Below, one piece after another: positions 1-9,800 of a DNA stretch of 64,000 bases. This DNA is from SZUA-36 sp963727635 (GTDB taxonomy: Bacteria > Pseudomonadota > Gammaproteobacteria > Xanthomonadales > SZUA-36): contig CAVSHP010000005.1 of NCBI GenBank assembly GCA_963727635.1, forward strand, positions 1-64,000, read 5' to 3'. Numbering within the stretch: the first letter of the stretch is position 1; every line of letters starts with the position of its first letter. A program made the position numbers and the translations under genes. The notes below the pieces were generated by a model. That model had not been told where the DNA came from. It made no database searches and saw nothing but the letters and a program-made list of their open reading frames with translations.

Positions 1-323
1 CGATTTTCATCAGTTATCTCAACCCGCCTTCTCTTGGCAGTATACGCAAAGTGTTGAGCTTGTAGCAAAGCAAATAGTGGCGGCCAGTTGATTTAGCTGA
101 ACTACAGTTAATCTGGCCGGTACATTATATATAGATGGGTAAAACTGTCGTGGCCTGGTTTTTGTCGCGCAGACAGCGCTTTTTCAACACCCCTAAGCTT
201 TCCACAGAAGTAATCAGTAAACCATTTGGTTTCCATCAGGTTACCTGTTCAACAAAGATCCACTCTGCAATCTGCGGACTGGATATCCACCGCTTTAATT
301 CAATCTGATGGGAGTAAATGGAC
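1..323. other. Intergenic leader, no gene seen
   Basis: No reading frame with a plausible start and no RNA gene is visible. The segment presumably holds the promoter of the esterase gene that follows, but I could not single out a convincing -35/-10 pair. Confidence 0.5.
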
Positions 324-1294
324 ATGAATAAGACATTAATTAAATCAAGTATCTTCTGCTTAGGTTTGCTGGCAGCGGGTTGGTGCGAAGCTGCCAGCTA
401 CGGTGAAGCAATCGTGTTTGGCGACAGTTTGTCAGATTCGGGTAACTACTTTGCCCAGTTCGGCGTCATGTCTATGAAGCCTTATGAGACGGAGAATGTT
501 CCCAGCGAACCCTACGCCATCGGTGGGCATCATTTTACCAATGGTGCAACCTGGGTCGAGCAACTGACCAGGGAATTGCAAATTCCGAAAAGTGGCTTGC
601 CCTCCGAGGTGTCTCCCGGGATATTCAGAAATTATGCGGTGGGCAGATCGAGAGCACGGGATGTATTGCTCGATGATGTATTCAGTGAGGTTAACCTGAC
701 CACGCAGGTAGACAGCTTTCTTGCCGATGTAAATGACCAGGCACCGGGCGAGGCGCTGTATATTATCTGGATTGGATCCAACGATGTGGCCGATGCACTG
801 TTCGCAACCAATCCCGCTGGAAATCATAGGCGCCGCTCTGCAGAACACCTTTGAGCAGATTCAGCGACTCTACGCACATGGAGCACGTGATTTCTTGATC
901 CTCAATATGCCTAATTTTGCTTTGACACCCCTGGTTCTGGATTTTGTTTCAGGACTTCCCGAACCTTATCAGCAACCCACGCTGGACAGCGTCAGCATGG
1001 CATCAATAGGATACAACCAGGCATTGGCAGGCAATCTGACTGTTATGCAGTCCGTACTTCCCGATATGGACGTTATCAGCGTGGATGTGTTCAGCGCTTT
1101 TAACGAAGTTGTTGCCAATCCCGGGTTTTATGGCCTGCAAGATAGTGGATGAGGCCTGTGTTATTCCGGATACCCAGGGGCAGGCTTACTGTTCAAACTG
1201 GGGTCGTTATCTTTTCTGGGATGCTCAGCACCCGACCAAAGCAGGTCACAGTATCATAGCTGAACAGGCCGAAATGGCAATTGCGAGCCATTAA
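324..1294 (+). CDS. Secreted SGNH/GDSL esterase (frame broken twice)
   Basis: Predicted exported lipase/esterase of the SGNH hydrolase family. An N-terminal signal peptide (hydrophobic stretch ending GWCEA) precedes block I (FGDSLSDSGNYF, nucleophile Ser), followed by block III (IWIGSNDVAD, oxyanion Asn) and block V (WDAQHPTKAGH, catalytic Asp-His). These lie in three different frames, with shifts near 822 and 1143; joining them gives a normal-length, well-ordered enzyme of about 320 residues. I prefer the ATG at 324 over the in-frame ATG at 318, because GGAG at 311-314 is then nine bases upstream. The closest type is the thermolabile-haemolysin/autotransporter-esterase branch, but no autotransporter barrel follows. 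Substrate unknown. The breaks are probably sequence errors; true decay cannot be excluded. Confidence 0.8.
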
Positions 1295-1332
1295 CATCCC
1301 CCTCAGGAAACGCCTGTCAGGGTAGGAAGTGG

Positions 1333-1372
1333 AACAGGTCAGTGACACAGAATCATTGACCTGTTTCAAAAT
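1333..1372. terminator. Stem-loop between convergent genes
   Basis: AACAGGTCA (1333-1341) pairs perfectly with TGACCTGTT (1357-1365) around a 15-base loop, with a short T/A-rich tail. It sits between the end of the esterase gene (+) and the end of the TolB/TPR gene (-), so it could stop transcription from either side. Confidence 0.55.
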
Positions 1373-1431
1373 TTCTGAATTCGAATCGTCGTTGATCAGG
1401 CGCTTGCCATCACGTCTGTGTACGCTGCGTG

Positions 1432-3129
1432 TTACCTGTAAGTGTCAAGCATTGCCTGGTAGCGTGGGTCAGAGCGCAAGTCTTGCAGGTACGGAGTGCT
1501 GTCCAGTGTTTCGAAATCCCGGTAATTCATGTCCAGCAGTTCTTGCAGGCAAGTGAGCGCTTTATCGTTGTTGCCATCGGCGGCCTCGATAAAACACCTG
1601 AAGCTCAGGTCAATCGGCGACCTCCTTGCACGCATGCTGATATCTGAATACTTACGTGCTTCCTGCAGGTTGCCCATTGCCAAATAGGACTGGGTAATAC
1701 CCATGATGGCGAGGCTTGAGTCCGGCCGGTTTTCGAGGATCTGGTTGAAAGCACTGATCGCTTCATCAAATTGTCCCTGCAGATTCAGCGCCCGGCCCAG
1801 GTGGTAATAGGCATTGGAAAATTCCGGTGCGAGGGAAATTGCTTTTCTCGCTGCTTCTTCCGCACCCTGTGGATCTGGCGGATGCTGGTATGAGAGTGAC
1901 CAGGACAGAAAATCCCAGTTAAGGGCATTGTCCGGTTCGAGTTTGACTGCCTCACGAAACCTTTCAGTAGCACCCGTGTAATCATAGCGACACGCAGCCA
2001 GTTCACCCAGGGCAACGTGTCCCCTGACAAGGGAGGGGTCGAGTTCCAGCGCCTTGCTGGCCAGTTCGATACCGCGTATTAAGCGCGCTTCATCCGGGTC
2101 ATGATTTCTGTAAATCTGCGCCTCAACGCTGGCTAGTCCGGCCAGTGCAGGCGGATAGTCGGGTTCCAGTTCAAGCGCTTTTTCGAATTGCGTTCGGGCT
2201 GCCATCATGTCTTTGAGCTCATCGAATTTCATGATGAGAGCCTGCCCGCGCAGGTAAGCGTCGTAGGCGTCACTGTTGTTGATGTAACGATGTTGGACGG
2301 CGTCCCGTTCCTGCGGACTCAGGTGGATATCGAGTGCCTCGGCGATTTGCATTGCGGTGTTTTCCTGCACATCAAATATATCCACCATGCTGCCGTCAAA
2401 GTCCTTGCTCCAGACGTGGAAGCCGTTTTCGCTGTCGATCAACTGCGCGGTAATCCGCAGTTGATCACCGGCTTTGCGCACACTGCCTTCGAGTACGTAA
2501 CGCACCCCGAGCGTTGCCGCGATTTCACGAATATCCATTTCCGTGTTCTTGAAACGCTGCACGGAAGTTCGCGAGGCGACCGCGAGGTTATCGATGCGTG
2601 ACAGCTTGCTGATAATTTCTTCGGTCATTCCATCCGAGAAGTATTCCTGCTCGGGGTCACCGCTCATGTTGGCGAAGGGCAGTACGGCGATGGACTTATC
2701 GGAAGTTGTCGAAACATCTGTAGCCACGGCCTGTTCCGCAGCGGTCTGACTTGCAGCCTCGACTAGCGCAGCCTCGCGGTCGCCGGAGAGTACAAACTTG
2801 TCATAGGCGAAATAAGCCAGCGCCAACGCCATGACGACCGTGATCATCGTGTTGAGTTTTTTACCGGTCTGCGGGGCAATGGATTGTGAGCGGTCCACTT
2901 CGCTTTCACGCTTGATCCCCTCGGGTGTCATCTCGAAGGCCCAGGCGAAGAACAGTGCAAATGGCAGACCGGTGGCAAGCAGCACCAGCACGGTTTTGAT
3001 CGCCCAGGCCGGTGTGCCAAAGCTCTCGAATACCAGTTGCAGCACCTGCGCGACCAGCCAGGCGACGACCACGTAGGCGAAGCCCACCTTGAAGACGTTA
3101 CGGCGTTTTAATTCGTTGAATAATGACAA
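1432..3129 (-). CDS. Membrane-anchored TolB-like/TPR protein (paralogue 1)
   Basis: 565 residues. The cytosolic N terminus (LFNELKRRNVFKVG) leads into two close membrane segments (about residues 15-60) ending in FEMTPEGIKRE; a third hydrophobic segment lies near 95-112. A TolB-N/FlgO-like domain follows (IAVLPFANMSGDPEQEYFSDG, then LGVRYVLEGSVR and FHVWSKDFDG, about 145-270), then TPR repeats to the C terminus (for example YPPALAGLASVEAQIYR and SNAYYHLGRALNLQGQFDEA). The same architecture occurs at the end of some adenylate-cyclase and winged-helix regulators, but no cyclase or DNA-binding domain is present here. Function unknown; a scaffold or envelope-sensing role is an inference. It is paralogous along its length to the protein at 4874-6592. 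Confidence 0.85.
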   Translation of the reverse strand: MSLFNELKRRNVFKVGFAYVVVAWLVAQVLQLVFESFGTPAWAIKTVLVLLATGLPFALFFAWAFEMTPEGIKRESEVDRSQSIAPQTGKKLNTMITVVMALALAYFAYDKFVLSGDREAALVEAASQTAAEQAVATDVSTTSDKSIAVLPFANMSGDPEQEYFSDGMTEEIISKLSRIDNLAVASRTSVQRFKNTEMDIREIAATLGVRYVLEGSVRKAGDQLRITAQLIDSENGFHVWSKDFDGSMVDIFDVQENTAMQIAEALDIHLSPQERDAVQHRYINNSDAYDAYLRGQALIMKFDELKDMMAARTQFEKALELEPDYPPALAGLASVEAQIYRNHDPDEARLIRGIELASKALELDPSLVRGHVALGELAACRYDYTGATERFREAVKLEPDNALNWDFLSWSLSYQHPPDPQGAEEAARKAISLAPEFSNAYYHLGRALNLQGQFDEAISAFNQILENRPDSSLAIMGITQSYLAMGNLQEARKYSDISMRARRSPIDLSFRCFIEAADGNNDKALTCLQELLDMNYRDFETLDSTPYLQDLRSDPRYQAMLDTYR

Positions 3130-3429
3130 TGGCTGGCTTCTTTATGTCCGCTAATTCCGTTAAGCATAGTTGCTTAAACATCAAATGCCAAAGAAATGTT
3201 ATTTATCAAAGTCTGATGCTTGCCTGCTGGAACGATGTCCGCTGATCAAGCACAAAACCAGGTATCAACCTTTGCCCAAGATACGGGACCATAGTGTCAC
3301 GGCACCAAGCCGATACTTCCCCTGGTTATGGATGCCAAAAAAGCAATAGACAAAATAAAAGGTTATGTTAAAATTTTGTAAAATTTAAGTTCAATCTCGG
3401 ATTGTTGGTTTACCAAAAGGGAAAATCCC
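3130..3429. promoter_or_regulatory. Divergent intergenic region
   Basis: A 300-base AT-rich gap between two divergent genes, so it must hold promoters for both. The stretch at 3355-3390 is very AT-rich (TAAAAT-like boxes) and would suit the plus-strand gene. No operator repeat was recognised. Confidence 0.4.
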
Positions 3430-4122
3430 ATGAAAATATGTTCACGTAACGGGCGTTTGTGTGCCGCACTTATCGCGTTAGTATGTGCCGGTTTTGGCTC
3501 AAATACCTGGGCTGATCTGGTGACGTCAGCCAATGAAATACCTGGTGCACAGGTCATTGATTTCAGTGAATTCAATGTTTCATTCAACTACACGGCCGGT
3601 CCAGTTCAAATTGGTAATCCTGTCGTCCGGGATATTGAGTGGTTTTCAACATACAGCAGTTCCGTGATCGGAAGCGGCGGCTATGGTCTGGGCGACAATG
3701 GATCCTGGACATCGGGAAGGACTGGCTATACAGGTGTCAATACAGATTCCGGTGCGATGACCTATCGCTTTAACGATGGCCCCGTCGCCGCTGTTGGCGG
3801 GTTCGTGAATTATGCGCCGCAATATACTCCAAACGCACTTATCGAAGCGCTGGATCAGAATGGTGACGTATTGGAAAGCTGGGATCTCGTCGCACTGGCG
3901 CCAATTTCAACGCCGGATGGTACTGATGAAGGCGCATTCCGCGGTATCGTTCGTCCCCAGGCGGATATTTATGCACTGCGGGTGAGTAATTCCTTTATCG
4001 TCCTGGATGACCTGGCTTTCACCAGTCAACCCTCGGTTCCGGTTCCCATGCTATCCGCATGGATGCTGGCGCTATTGGCCGGTTTGCTGGGTTTGGTTGC
4101 TTTCATGCGTAGACGTGCCTGA
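3430..4122 (+). CDS. Secreted protein with IPTL/PEP-CTERM-like sorting tail
   Basis: 230 residues. A signal peptide (hydrophobic ALIALVCAGFGS, cleavage near TWA) precedes a Gly/Ser/Asn-rich body without a domain I recognise. The C terminus has the tripartite form of an exosortase-type sorting signal: a VPVPMLSAW motif, a hydrophobic helix and an RRR cluster at the end. In known families such tails are cut by a membrane sortase and the protein is released or anchored at the cell surface. The body has a look common to CTERM proteins (repeated Gly-Asn-Gly, a conserved Trp). AAAAGGGAAAA upstream of the ATG could serve as ribosome binding site. A strong terminator follows, so it is probably monocistronic. 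A second protein with this type of tail is at 50919-51596. Confidence 0.8.
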   Translation: MKICSRNGRLCAALIALVCAGFGSNTWADLVTSANEIPGAQVIDFSEFNVSFNYTAGPVQIGNPVVRDIEWFSTYSSSVIGSGGYGLGDNGSWTSGRTGYTGVNTDSGAMTYRFNDGPVAAVGGFVNYAPQYTPNALIEALDQNGDVLESWDLVALAPISTPDGTDEGAFRGIVRPQADIYALRVSNSFIVLDDLAFTSQPSVPVPMLSAWMLALLAGLLGLVAFMRRRA

Positions 4123-4147
4123 TCCAGGCTGACAGCAAGAATGTCAA

Positions 4148-4173
4148 GGGCCACTCCGGTGGCCCTTTTTTTT
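4148..4173 (+). terminator. Rho-independent terminator
   Basis: GGGCCAC, loop TCCG, GTGGCCC, then eight Ts. It ends the CTERM protein transcript 25 bases after the stop codon. Confidence 0.9.
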
Positions 4174-4324
4174 ACCCGGGCTGGGATGTCATTCGGTCCG
4201 ATGCCCGTAGCAATCCAGTCTTATAAGGATAAGGACTGCAAAAGCAATGACTGAAATTTAAAATACCGTAGCTTGGCGTTATGATGGTGTCTTCCAGACA
4301 GTTAATTGATAAAAGGAGAGTGTC

Positions 4325-4804
4325 ATGGGTTTTGCACTATCTGACATGCGATTGAAAAGCACGGCATTTTCAAACGGAGGCCCAATCCCCTCCAAACATA
4401 CCGGTGTCGGTGAGGATACCTCGCCACAGTTATCCTGGAGCAATCCGCCGGCAGGGACGAAGGCGTTTGCACTCATCTGCCATGACCCCGATGCACCACT
4501 GGTGACCCCCGGCGGCACCTATGGGTTTGTCCACTGGGTGCTGTATAACATTCCCGCTTCCGTGTCGGCGATTGCCGAGGGCAGTGATGAATTCACCTGT
4601 GGCAGGAACGATTTTGGCAACACGGCATATGGCGGTCCGATGCCACCGGCCGGTCACGGCAGGCACCACTATTATTTCTGGGTACTGGCGCTGGATAAAC
4701 AGCTAGAACTGGAAGCAGGGCTGACTATGTGGCAATTGCTGGCGCGCATCGAACCGCATCTTATCGGTATGAACCGACTGGTTGGAACTTTCGAACGGGC
4801 CTGA
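4325..4804 (+). CDS. YbhB/YbcL-type PEBP-family protein
   Basis: 159 residues, full length for bacterial phosphatidylethanolamine-binding-protein homologues (YbhB/YbcL, Raf-kinase-inhibitor-like). The ligand-site signature is present: CHDPDAPLVTPGG followed by GFVHWVLYNIP (about residues 57-82), and later the Gly-Pro-Pro-His-like turn GGPMPPAGHGRHHYYFWV (about 102-119). No signal peptide, so cytosolic. AAAGGAGAG lies seven bases before the ATG. The biochemical role of bacterial members is not settled; binding of anionic or phosphorylated ligands is known for the fold. It converges on the TolB/TPR gene at 4874. Confidence 0.92.
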   Translation: MGFALSDMRLKSTAFSNGGPIPSKHTGVGEDTSPQLSWSNPPAGTKAFALICHDPDAPLVTPGGTYGFVHWVLYNIPASVSAIAEGSDEFTCGRNDFGNTAYGGPMPPAGHGRHHYYFWVLALDKQLELEAGLTMWQLLARIEPHLIGMNRLVGTFERA

Positions 4805-4873
4805 GCCGATTTTCCCGCTCCGGGTAGCACTGGTATCGAGTATTGAAGCAATGGGCAGGACCGCGGGTTTTGA

Positions 4874-6592
4874 TTAAACCGGAAGTCCCATCACTTTGAG
4901 GATTTCCTTCCAGCGCGGATCGGTGCGCAGGTTTGTCATCGCCCAGCTCAGTTTCATTTCAGTCAGGGCCGGGTCGCGGTCTTTGGCGGCTTGCTGTAGC
5001 AATTCGAAGACCTTTTCGGTTTCGCCGCACAGATTATAGATTTCGGCTGCATTGAATATCTCACGCTGCTCGATAAGCTCATCCGCGATCGCAATACCGC
5101 CCGCCTTGTCGCCCTGGACACAGGCGATCATACCCAGGCCGATGTTTTTCCAGACCGGATGAGGTTCACGCTGGATGGCTGTTTCGGCCGCAGGCAGGTC
5201 GCCTTGCGCCAGTTTTATCCTGGCGAGTTGAAAGTTGGCAAATACCGAGTCCGGGCTGAATTCCAGGACCTTCTTGATCATCTGCTCCGCCACCGGCAGG
5301 TTGCCGGCGGCCAGCGCGTTATAGCTGTAATTGGAATAGGTCGGCGTGTTCAGCGGATCACGGTCGATGATTTTCTGGAAGGCCTCCATGGCCTCGTCAT
5401 AACGGCCCTGCATGCCGTAGATGGTGCCGAGGCGCCGCAACGCGGTGATGTGTTTCGGATCGCTGTCCAGTGCGCGCTTGAGTTCCAGTTCGGCACCAAC
5501 GTAATCGCGGAAGTTGATTTGCATGATCAACGCCTTGGCAACATGCGCATCGGGCAGGTCAGGGTCGAGCCTGAGCGCCTGGTCGAGATAGCCGGTGGCC
5601 TCGCCGATACCGACATCGCGATCGATCGCGACCATGTTCAGCGCCAGCATCAGGTCGGCATCGGCCATGCCGACCAGCGGTTCGGCATAGTTGGGATCCT
5701 TGCTGATGGCCTGCTGGAAGTAGCTGATCGCTGCCTGCTGGTCCTCGACCGTCAGCTTGGACTGCAAGAAGGCGCCTTGCTGATACGCCGTGTAGGCCTC
5801 GGGAACCACGACGCGGTCAGTGGGTTCCACCGCCGTGTCGAGTAGCTGCGCCTGCAGCGCCGTGACCACCGCGCGTGCGATCTCATCCTGGACCTGGAAG
5901 ATATTGTTGAGTTGGCGGTCATAGTTGGCCGACCACAGGGTGTGGCCCTGTTCGGCGTCGATCAGGTTGGTGGTGATACGCACGTTATTATCAACCGTGC
6001 GCACACTGCCTTCGAGTATGGTGCCGACATTCAGGGTTTTGCCGATCTTGCTGAAATCACCTGAGTAGTCCTTGAACTGGAATGCCGAAGTCTTACCGGT
6101 GACCCGCAGGTTGGCGACCCGTGACAGCATGTTCAGCAATTCGACGGTCAAACCCTCGGCAAAATATTCCTGGTCACGGCGCGGGCTCATGTCGGTGAAT
6201 GGCAATATGGCGATGGCGTCCATGTTGCCGCGCACCACTTCCGACTCCCAGATCTTATCGAATATAAAGTAGGCCACGACCAGGCCAAGTGCCGCCATGA
6301 TCGCCAAATCTGTCTTGCGGTCCGCGCGCGCCTTGAACTTGGCTTCGGCCGGGGTATCTGATTCGTTCTCTTTCTTGATCCCCTCAGGTGTCAGTTCGAA
6401 CATCCAGGCAAACAGAAGCGCGACCGGCAGACCACCGATCAGTGACAGGATCAGGGCGCGCATTGCCCATGCGGGCGCATTGAAGGTGGGCAGCAGAATA
6501 TCGGCTGCTTCGATTAAAACCCAGCCACCTACGACATAGGCAATGGCTACCCGTATGACGTTACGTTGTTTGAGTTTTTCAAAAAACGACAT
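4874..6592 (-). CDS. Membrane-anchored TolB-like/TPR protein (paralogue 2)
   Basis: 572 residues with the same plan as the protein at 1432-3129: FEKLKQRNVIRVAIAYVVG start, two membrane helices, FELTPEGIKKE, a third hydrophobic segment near 93-110, a TolB-N/FlgO-like domain (IAILPFTDMSPRRDQEYFAEG, LNVGTILEGSVR, HTLWSANYDR), then about six TPR units (for example HITALRRLGTIYGMQGRYDEA). The C-terminal part has PEP.HPVWKNIG-type irregular helices and ends with MTNLRTDPRWKEIL, a motif also present in paralogue 1 as LRSDPRYQAML. Function unknown. The two copies flank a CTERM protein and a PEBP protein, suggesting an old duplication of the region or a shared envelope role. Confidence 0.85.
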   Translation of the reverse strand: MSFFEKLKQRNVIRVAIAYVVGGWVLIEAADILLPTFNAPAWAMRALILSLIGGLPVALLFAWMFELTPEGIKKENESDTPAEAKFKARADRKTDLAIMAALGLVVAYFIFDKIWESEVVRGNMDAIAILPFTDMSPRRDQEYFAEGLTVELLNMLSRVANLRVTGKTSAFQFKDYSGDFSKIGKTLNVGTILEGSVRTVDNNVRITTNLIDAEQGHTLWSANYDRQLNNIFQVQDEIARAVVTALQAQLLDTAVEPTDRVVVPEAYTAYQQGAFLQSKLTVEDQQAAISYFQQAISKDPNYAEPLVGMADADLMLALNMVAIDRDVGIGEATGYLDQALRLDPDLPDAHVAKALIMQINFRDYVGAELELKRALDSDPKHITALRRLGTIYGMQGRYDEAMEAFQKIIDRDPLNTPTYSNYSYNALAAGNLPVAEQMIKKVLEFSPDSVFANFQLARIKLAQGDLPAAETAIQREPHPVWKNIGLGMIACVQGDKAGGIAIADELIEQREIFNAAEIYNLCGETEKVFELLQQAAKDRDPALTEMKLSWAMTNLRTDPRWKEILKVMGLPV

Positions 6593-6831
6593 TTAAACCT
6601 CGGTACAAAATTCCAGCATCGCAGCAGACATTGTGCAGGGATGCACCGGTGTCGCGTAGGCCATGGATGGCTGGGAGCGACCTGGTCAACCACGAGGCAC
6701 AATGTTATTACTCTAACTCATTTTTGGGCGATTAGATTTAAGATTCTGCCATCTATTGTGTTAAATCTCTGCTCATATGACCCGGCAACAAGGCCGATCA
6801 CTTTCGTGACCGGCCGCTCTGGTTTGCTTCA

Positions 6832-9800
6832 CTACTTGGATTTGTGTACCTGGATCGATCCGCCACCTATTGGTGTCGTACCACCGTTGCCGGTTGCATC
6901 GTCGGCGCCGCGGCCATTGTCATAGAGGACGTTTTCGCCACCGCCGGGACCCGCCCGCCATATCCTGATCCTGAAGCCGTCCTCTCTAATACCTGAGCCT
7001 GCTACATCAGCATCCATCGCAGTCACCTGGAACTTGTAAGGCTCGGCGCTGCCTTTCACCAGACCCTCGCCCTTGTAACGTGCGCGTGCTCCGGAGATGA
7101 TCATCCATTCATAGCTGCTGGCTTCGAAATCCAGATCAGCCGCCGCGAAACGGAAGCTGGTCGAACCTTCAGGAACTGACTGACCCTTCTTGTATTTCGA
7201 GACAAAGCCGAAGTGGGCCTTTCCGGTTACATCCGGGTCGCTTGAATCGTTCGGGGTGTAAGCACCCGTTGGCGAGTCAAACCAACCGCCACCGGTCACA
7301 AAACCACTTTTTGCATCAAAAATAACCACAAAGTCGACCACGCTGGTCTGAGTGAAATGGCCCTCGTAATCTACGGTAATGGTGACCTGATAGATAGCGG
7401 CTGCCGGAAAGATATGATCGGCAACCACTGCGCTGACACTACCGCCGTTCATGTCTAGCAGTTCCGGCAGGCTGCCGTCACCCCAGTCAATCGTTACGGT
7501 TTCTTCAAATTCGGCCAGGTCAGTGGCCGATGCCGTAATCGTTACCGGGTCGGTGATTGCGGTCGGATTGACCGGGCCGTCAACTTCAAGCGGTTTGACG
7601 ACGAAGTAAACATTCTCAGCCATCGTCGGACCCTTGCCAGCATCATCCTGCGCGGTCACTGCGAAAGACTGCGTACCCTCTGTCGACCGATGGGGTTGGA
7701 GCCCCGTCAGGTACTGTGCCATCACAGGAGGTAATGCCGGAGCCTGCATCGAGGCAATTAAACTGGGCGGCTGGAGCTGCGCCCTGAGTAATGAATTCGC
7801 CGTTTGCTGGTGTTGTGATCACAACCTGCGGTGGCGTGGTATCGACCAGGATCACAAAAGTCACCGCATTGCTGCCATCTGTTTCACGCACGGTGACGAT
7901 GTGGACCCCGTCGCCGTTGATCTGGAACCCTGTATCCGTGAGTGGCTGATAGGATTTGTAATCGACCGAATACTCATAGACTTTCTCGGGATCACGGTCG
8001 GTAATCGTGACGTCAACCGGTTCGGTGGTGATCCAGTCGCCAGGGATTACCGGAACCTCCTGACCGTCTTCAACAACGGTGAGAACGACACCAATGGAAC
8101 CGGTTCCACCGCCCGGAGGGGGAGCCGGCGGTAACGCTTTGGCGACATAGAACAGACCTTTGAAGGTACTGTTGGCAACGTTGCCATTGCTGTCAACTGC
8201 CTGCACCATGTAATCAATCTGACCACTTGCAAGCGCGCTTACGTCGACCGGTCCGCCACCTGTCCAGGTATTGCCGCCGCCCTTGACCAGGTCGACCAGC
8301 GTCCAGTGACCCTTGCCATCGGTGACCGACTGCAGGTAGAGCACCGCGACGCGCAATACCGCGTCCTCATCGCTGACATCGATCGAGAAAGCGGCCTGGC
8401 GGGCGCCGGCGGAACCGACGATGCTGGCCTGGACGTTATCGAATTCAGGCCGGACAAAATCACTCCCGGTCGCGGCGGCCGCCATCAGTGCGGGGGACGC
8501 GGATGATCCTGGCCGGTAGAAAACCTGTGCACCAAAACTGCGGAACAGGCGTTCGGTTCCATTGCTGCCGCCGTCCAGTGGTGAGGTGAACTGACCGACG
8601 ATGACATTCAGCTGATCGCGTGGCGCAAAGGGACCACCACCTGCGGGCGGCGCCTTGTAGTTTGCGATATTGGTGAATGCGGTCGGGAATACCACTTCAT
8701 CGCTCTCGATCTCAGGTTCGTTTTCACCGAGATCAATCACCGGCCGGGCGAAGGCGATATCCGCAACCGCAACGTCCTCGGTCACCAAATCGGTCAGGAA
8801 AGCCCCGCTTGCGACGCTGCCATCGGTGCTGGTCACGTCCCGCCTGACAATGGGTTGCAATGGCCGGAAATGAACAAACTGAACCTCGCCATCGACGCTG
8901 AACAGATCACCCTTGCTGGTATTCGCTGTTTTTGTGATGCCGGTATCGGTCAGAGACCAGTTGGCCGAAGACAGGCCTGAAATCGGGTCGGCAGTAACCG
9001 GCAGGGGAGGTGCCGGCGGATCCTCGACCATCGCGCCGTTGCCGTATCGATACATCGGCAGACCAAACAGGGTGGCTGCCTGCAGCGCCTTGTAATCGTA
9101 CTCGCCATACAGACCCAAACCGGCAAAATACTGCTGCTTGGCAAATGCATGGGCCTGGCCGATGGTCAGGCTGCCATTGAGATTGCGGGCAAAGTTGGAC
9201 ATCAAGCGTTCGGTCAGGGCGAGCGCCTCGGTGTCGCCGAGGCCAAAGGCGTTCTGCGCCAGGTAAACGGCGCCCAGGCGGCTGAAGCTTTGCGCCCAAT
9301 CCTCGCTGGGTGCGCCGGCGACCACGGAAACGTCCGGCACGTTGGTGCCGGAGTGGCAACCAACCGTAAACCAGATGCCACCCAGCAGGTCGGCACCGGC
9401 AAGATCAGCGGTGCTGATCAGGTTGCTCGTATAGTTACCCGAGGCATCACCGCTGGAGGGCAGTGCCTCATCAAAGTCAAAGTGCATGTTGAACGACACC
9501 TGGTCAAGACCGGGTTGGTCGGATTCAAACCGGTCGCTCCAGGAAGTCCGAACGGGTCCAGGCAATGGCCGGATCAACGCCGGGCTGATCGATCAGGGCT
9601 GGTTCAACAGTGAAACCAAGTGCCGGACTGTAGGCATTGAACGTAGCATCGATATCCTCTGCCGCATCGGCGACGAAGTCATATCCGGCGGAAAGCGCGG
9701 TCTGCGGATCAAGCACACCATTGAAGGCCAGGTAGTTCTCGGCTGCGGTTTGAATATCCACGGCCGATTCAACCAGGCGGCCTACGCCGAGTTCCGGTAC

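Noticed and set aside
5159..5845. Antisense frame over TolB/TPR paralogue 2
   Set aside because: Shadow; the minus-strand TPR protein is well supported.
1432..6592. Adenylate cyclase calls for the two TolB/TPR proteins
   Set aside because: The catalytic cyclase domain is absent; only the shared TolB/TPR portion is present.
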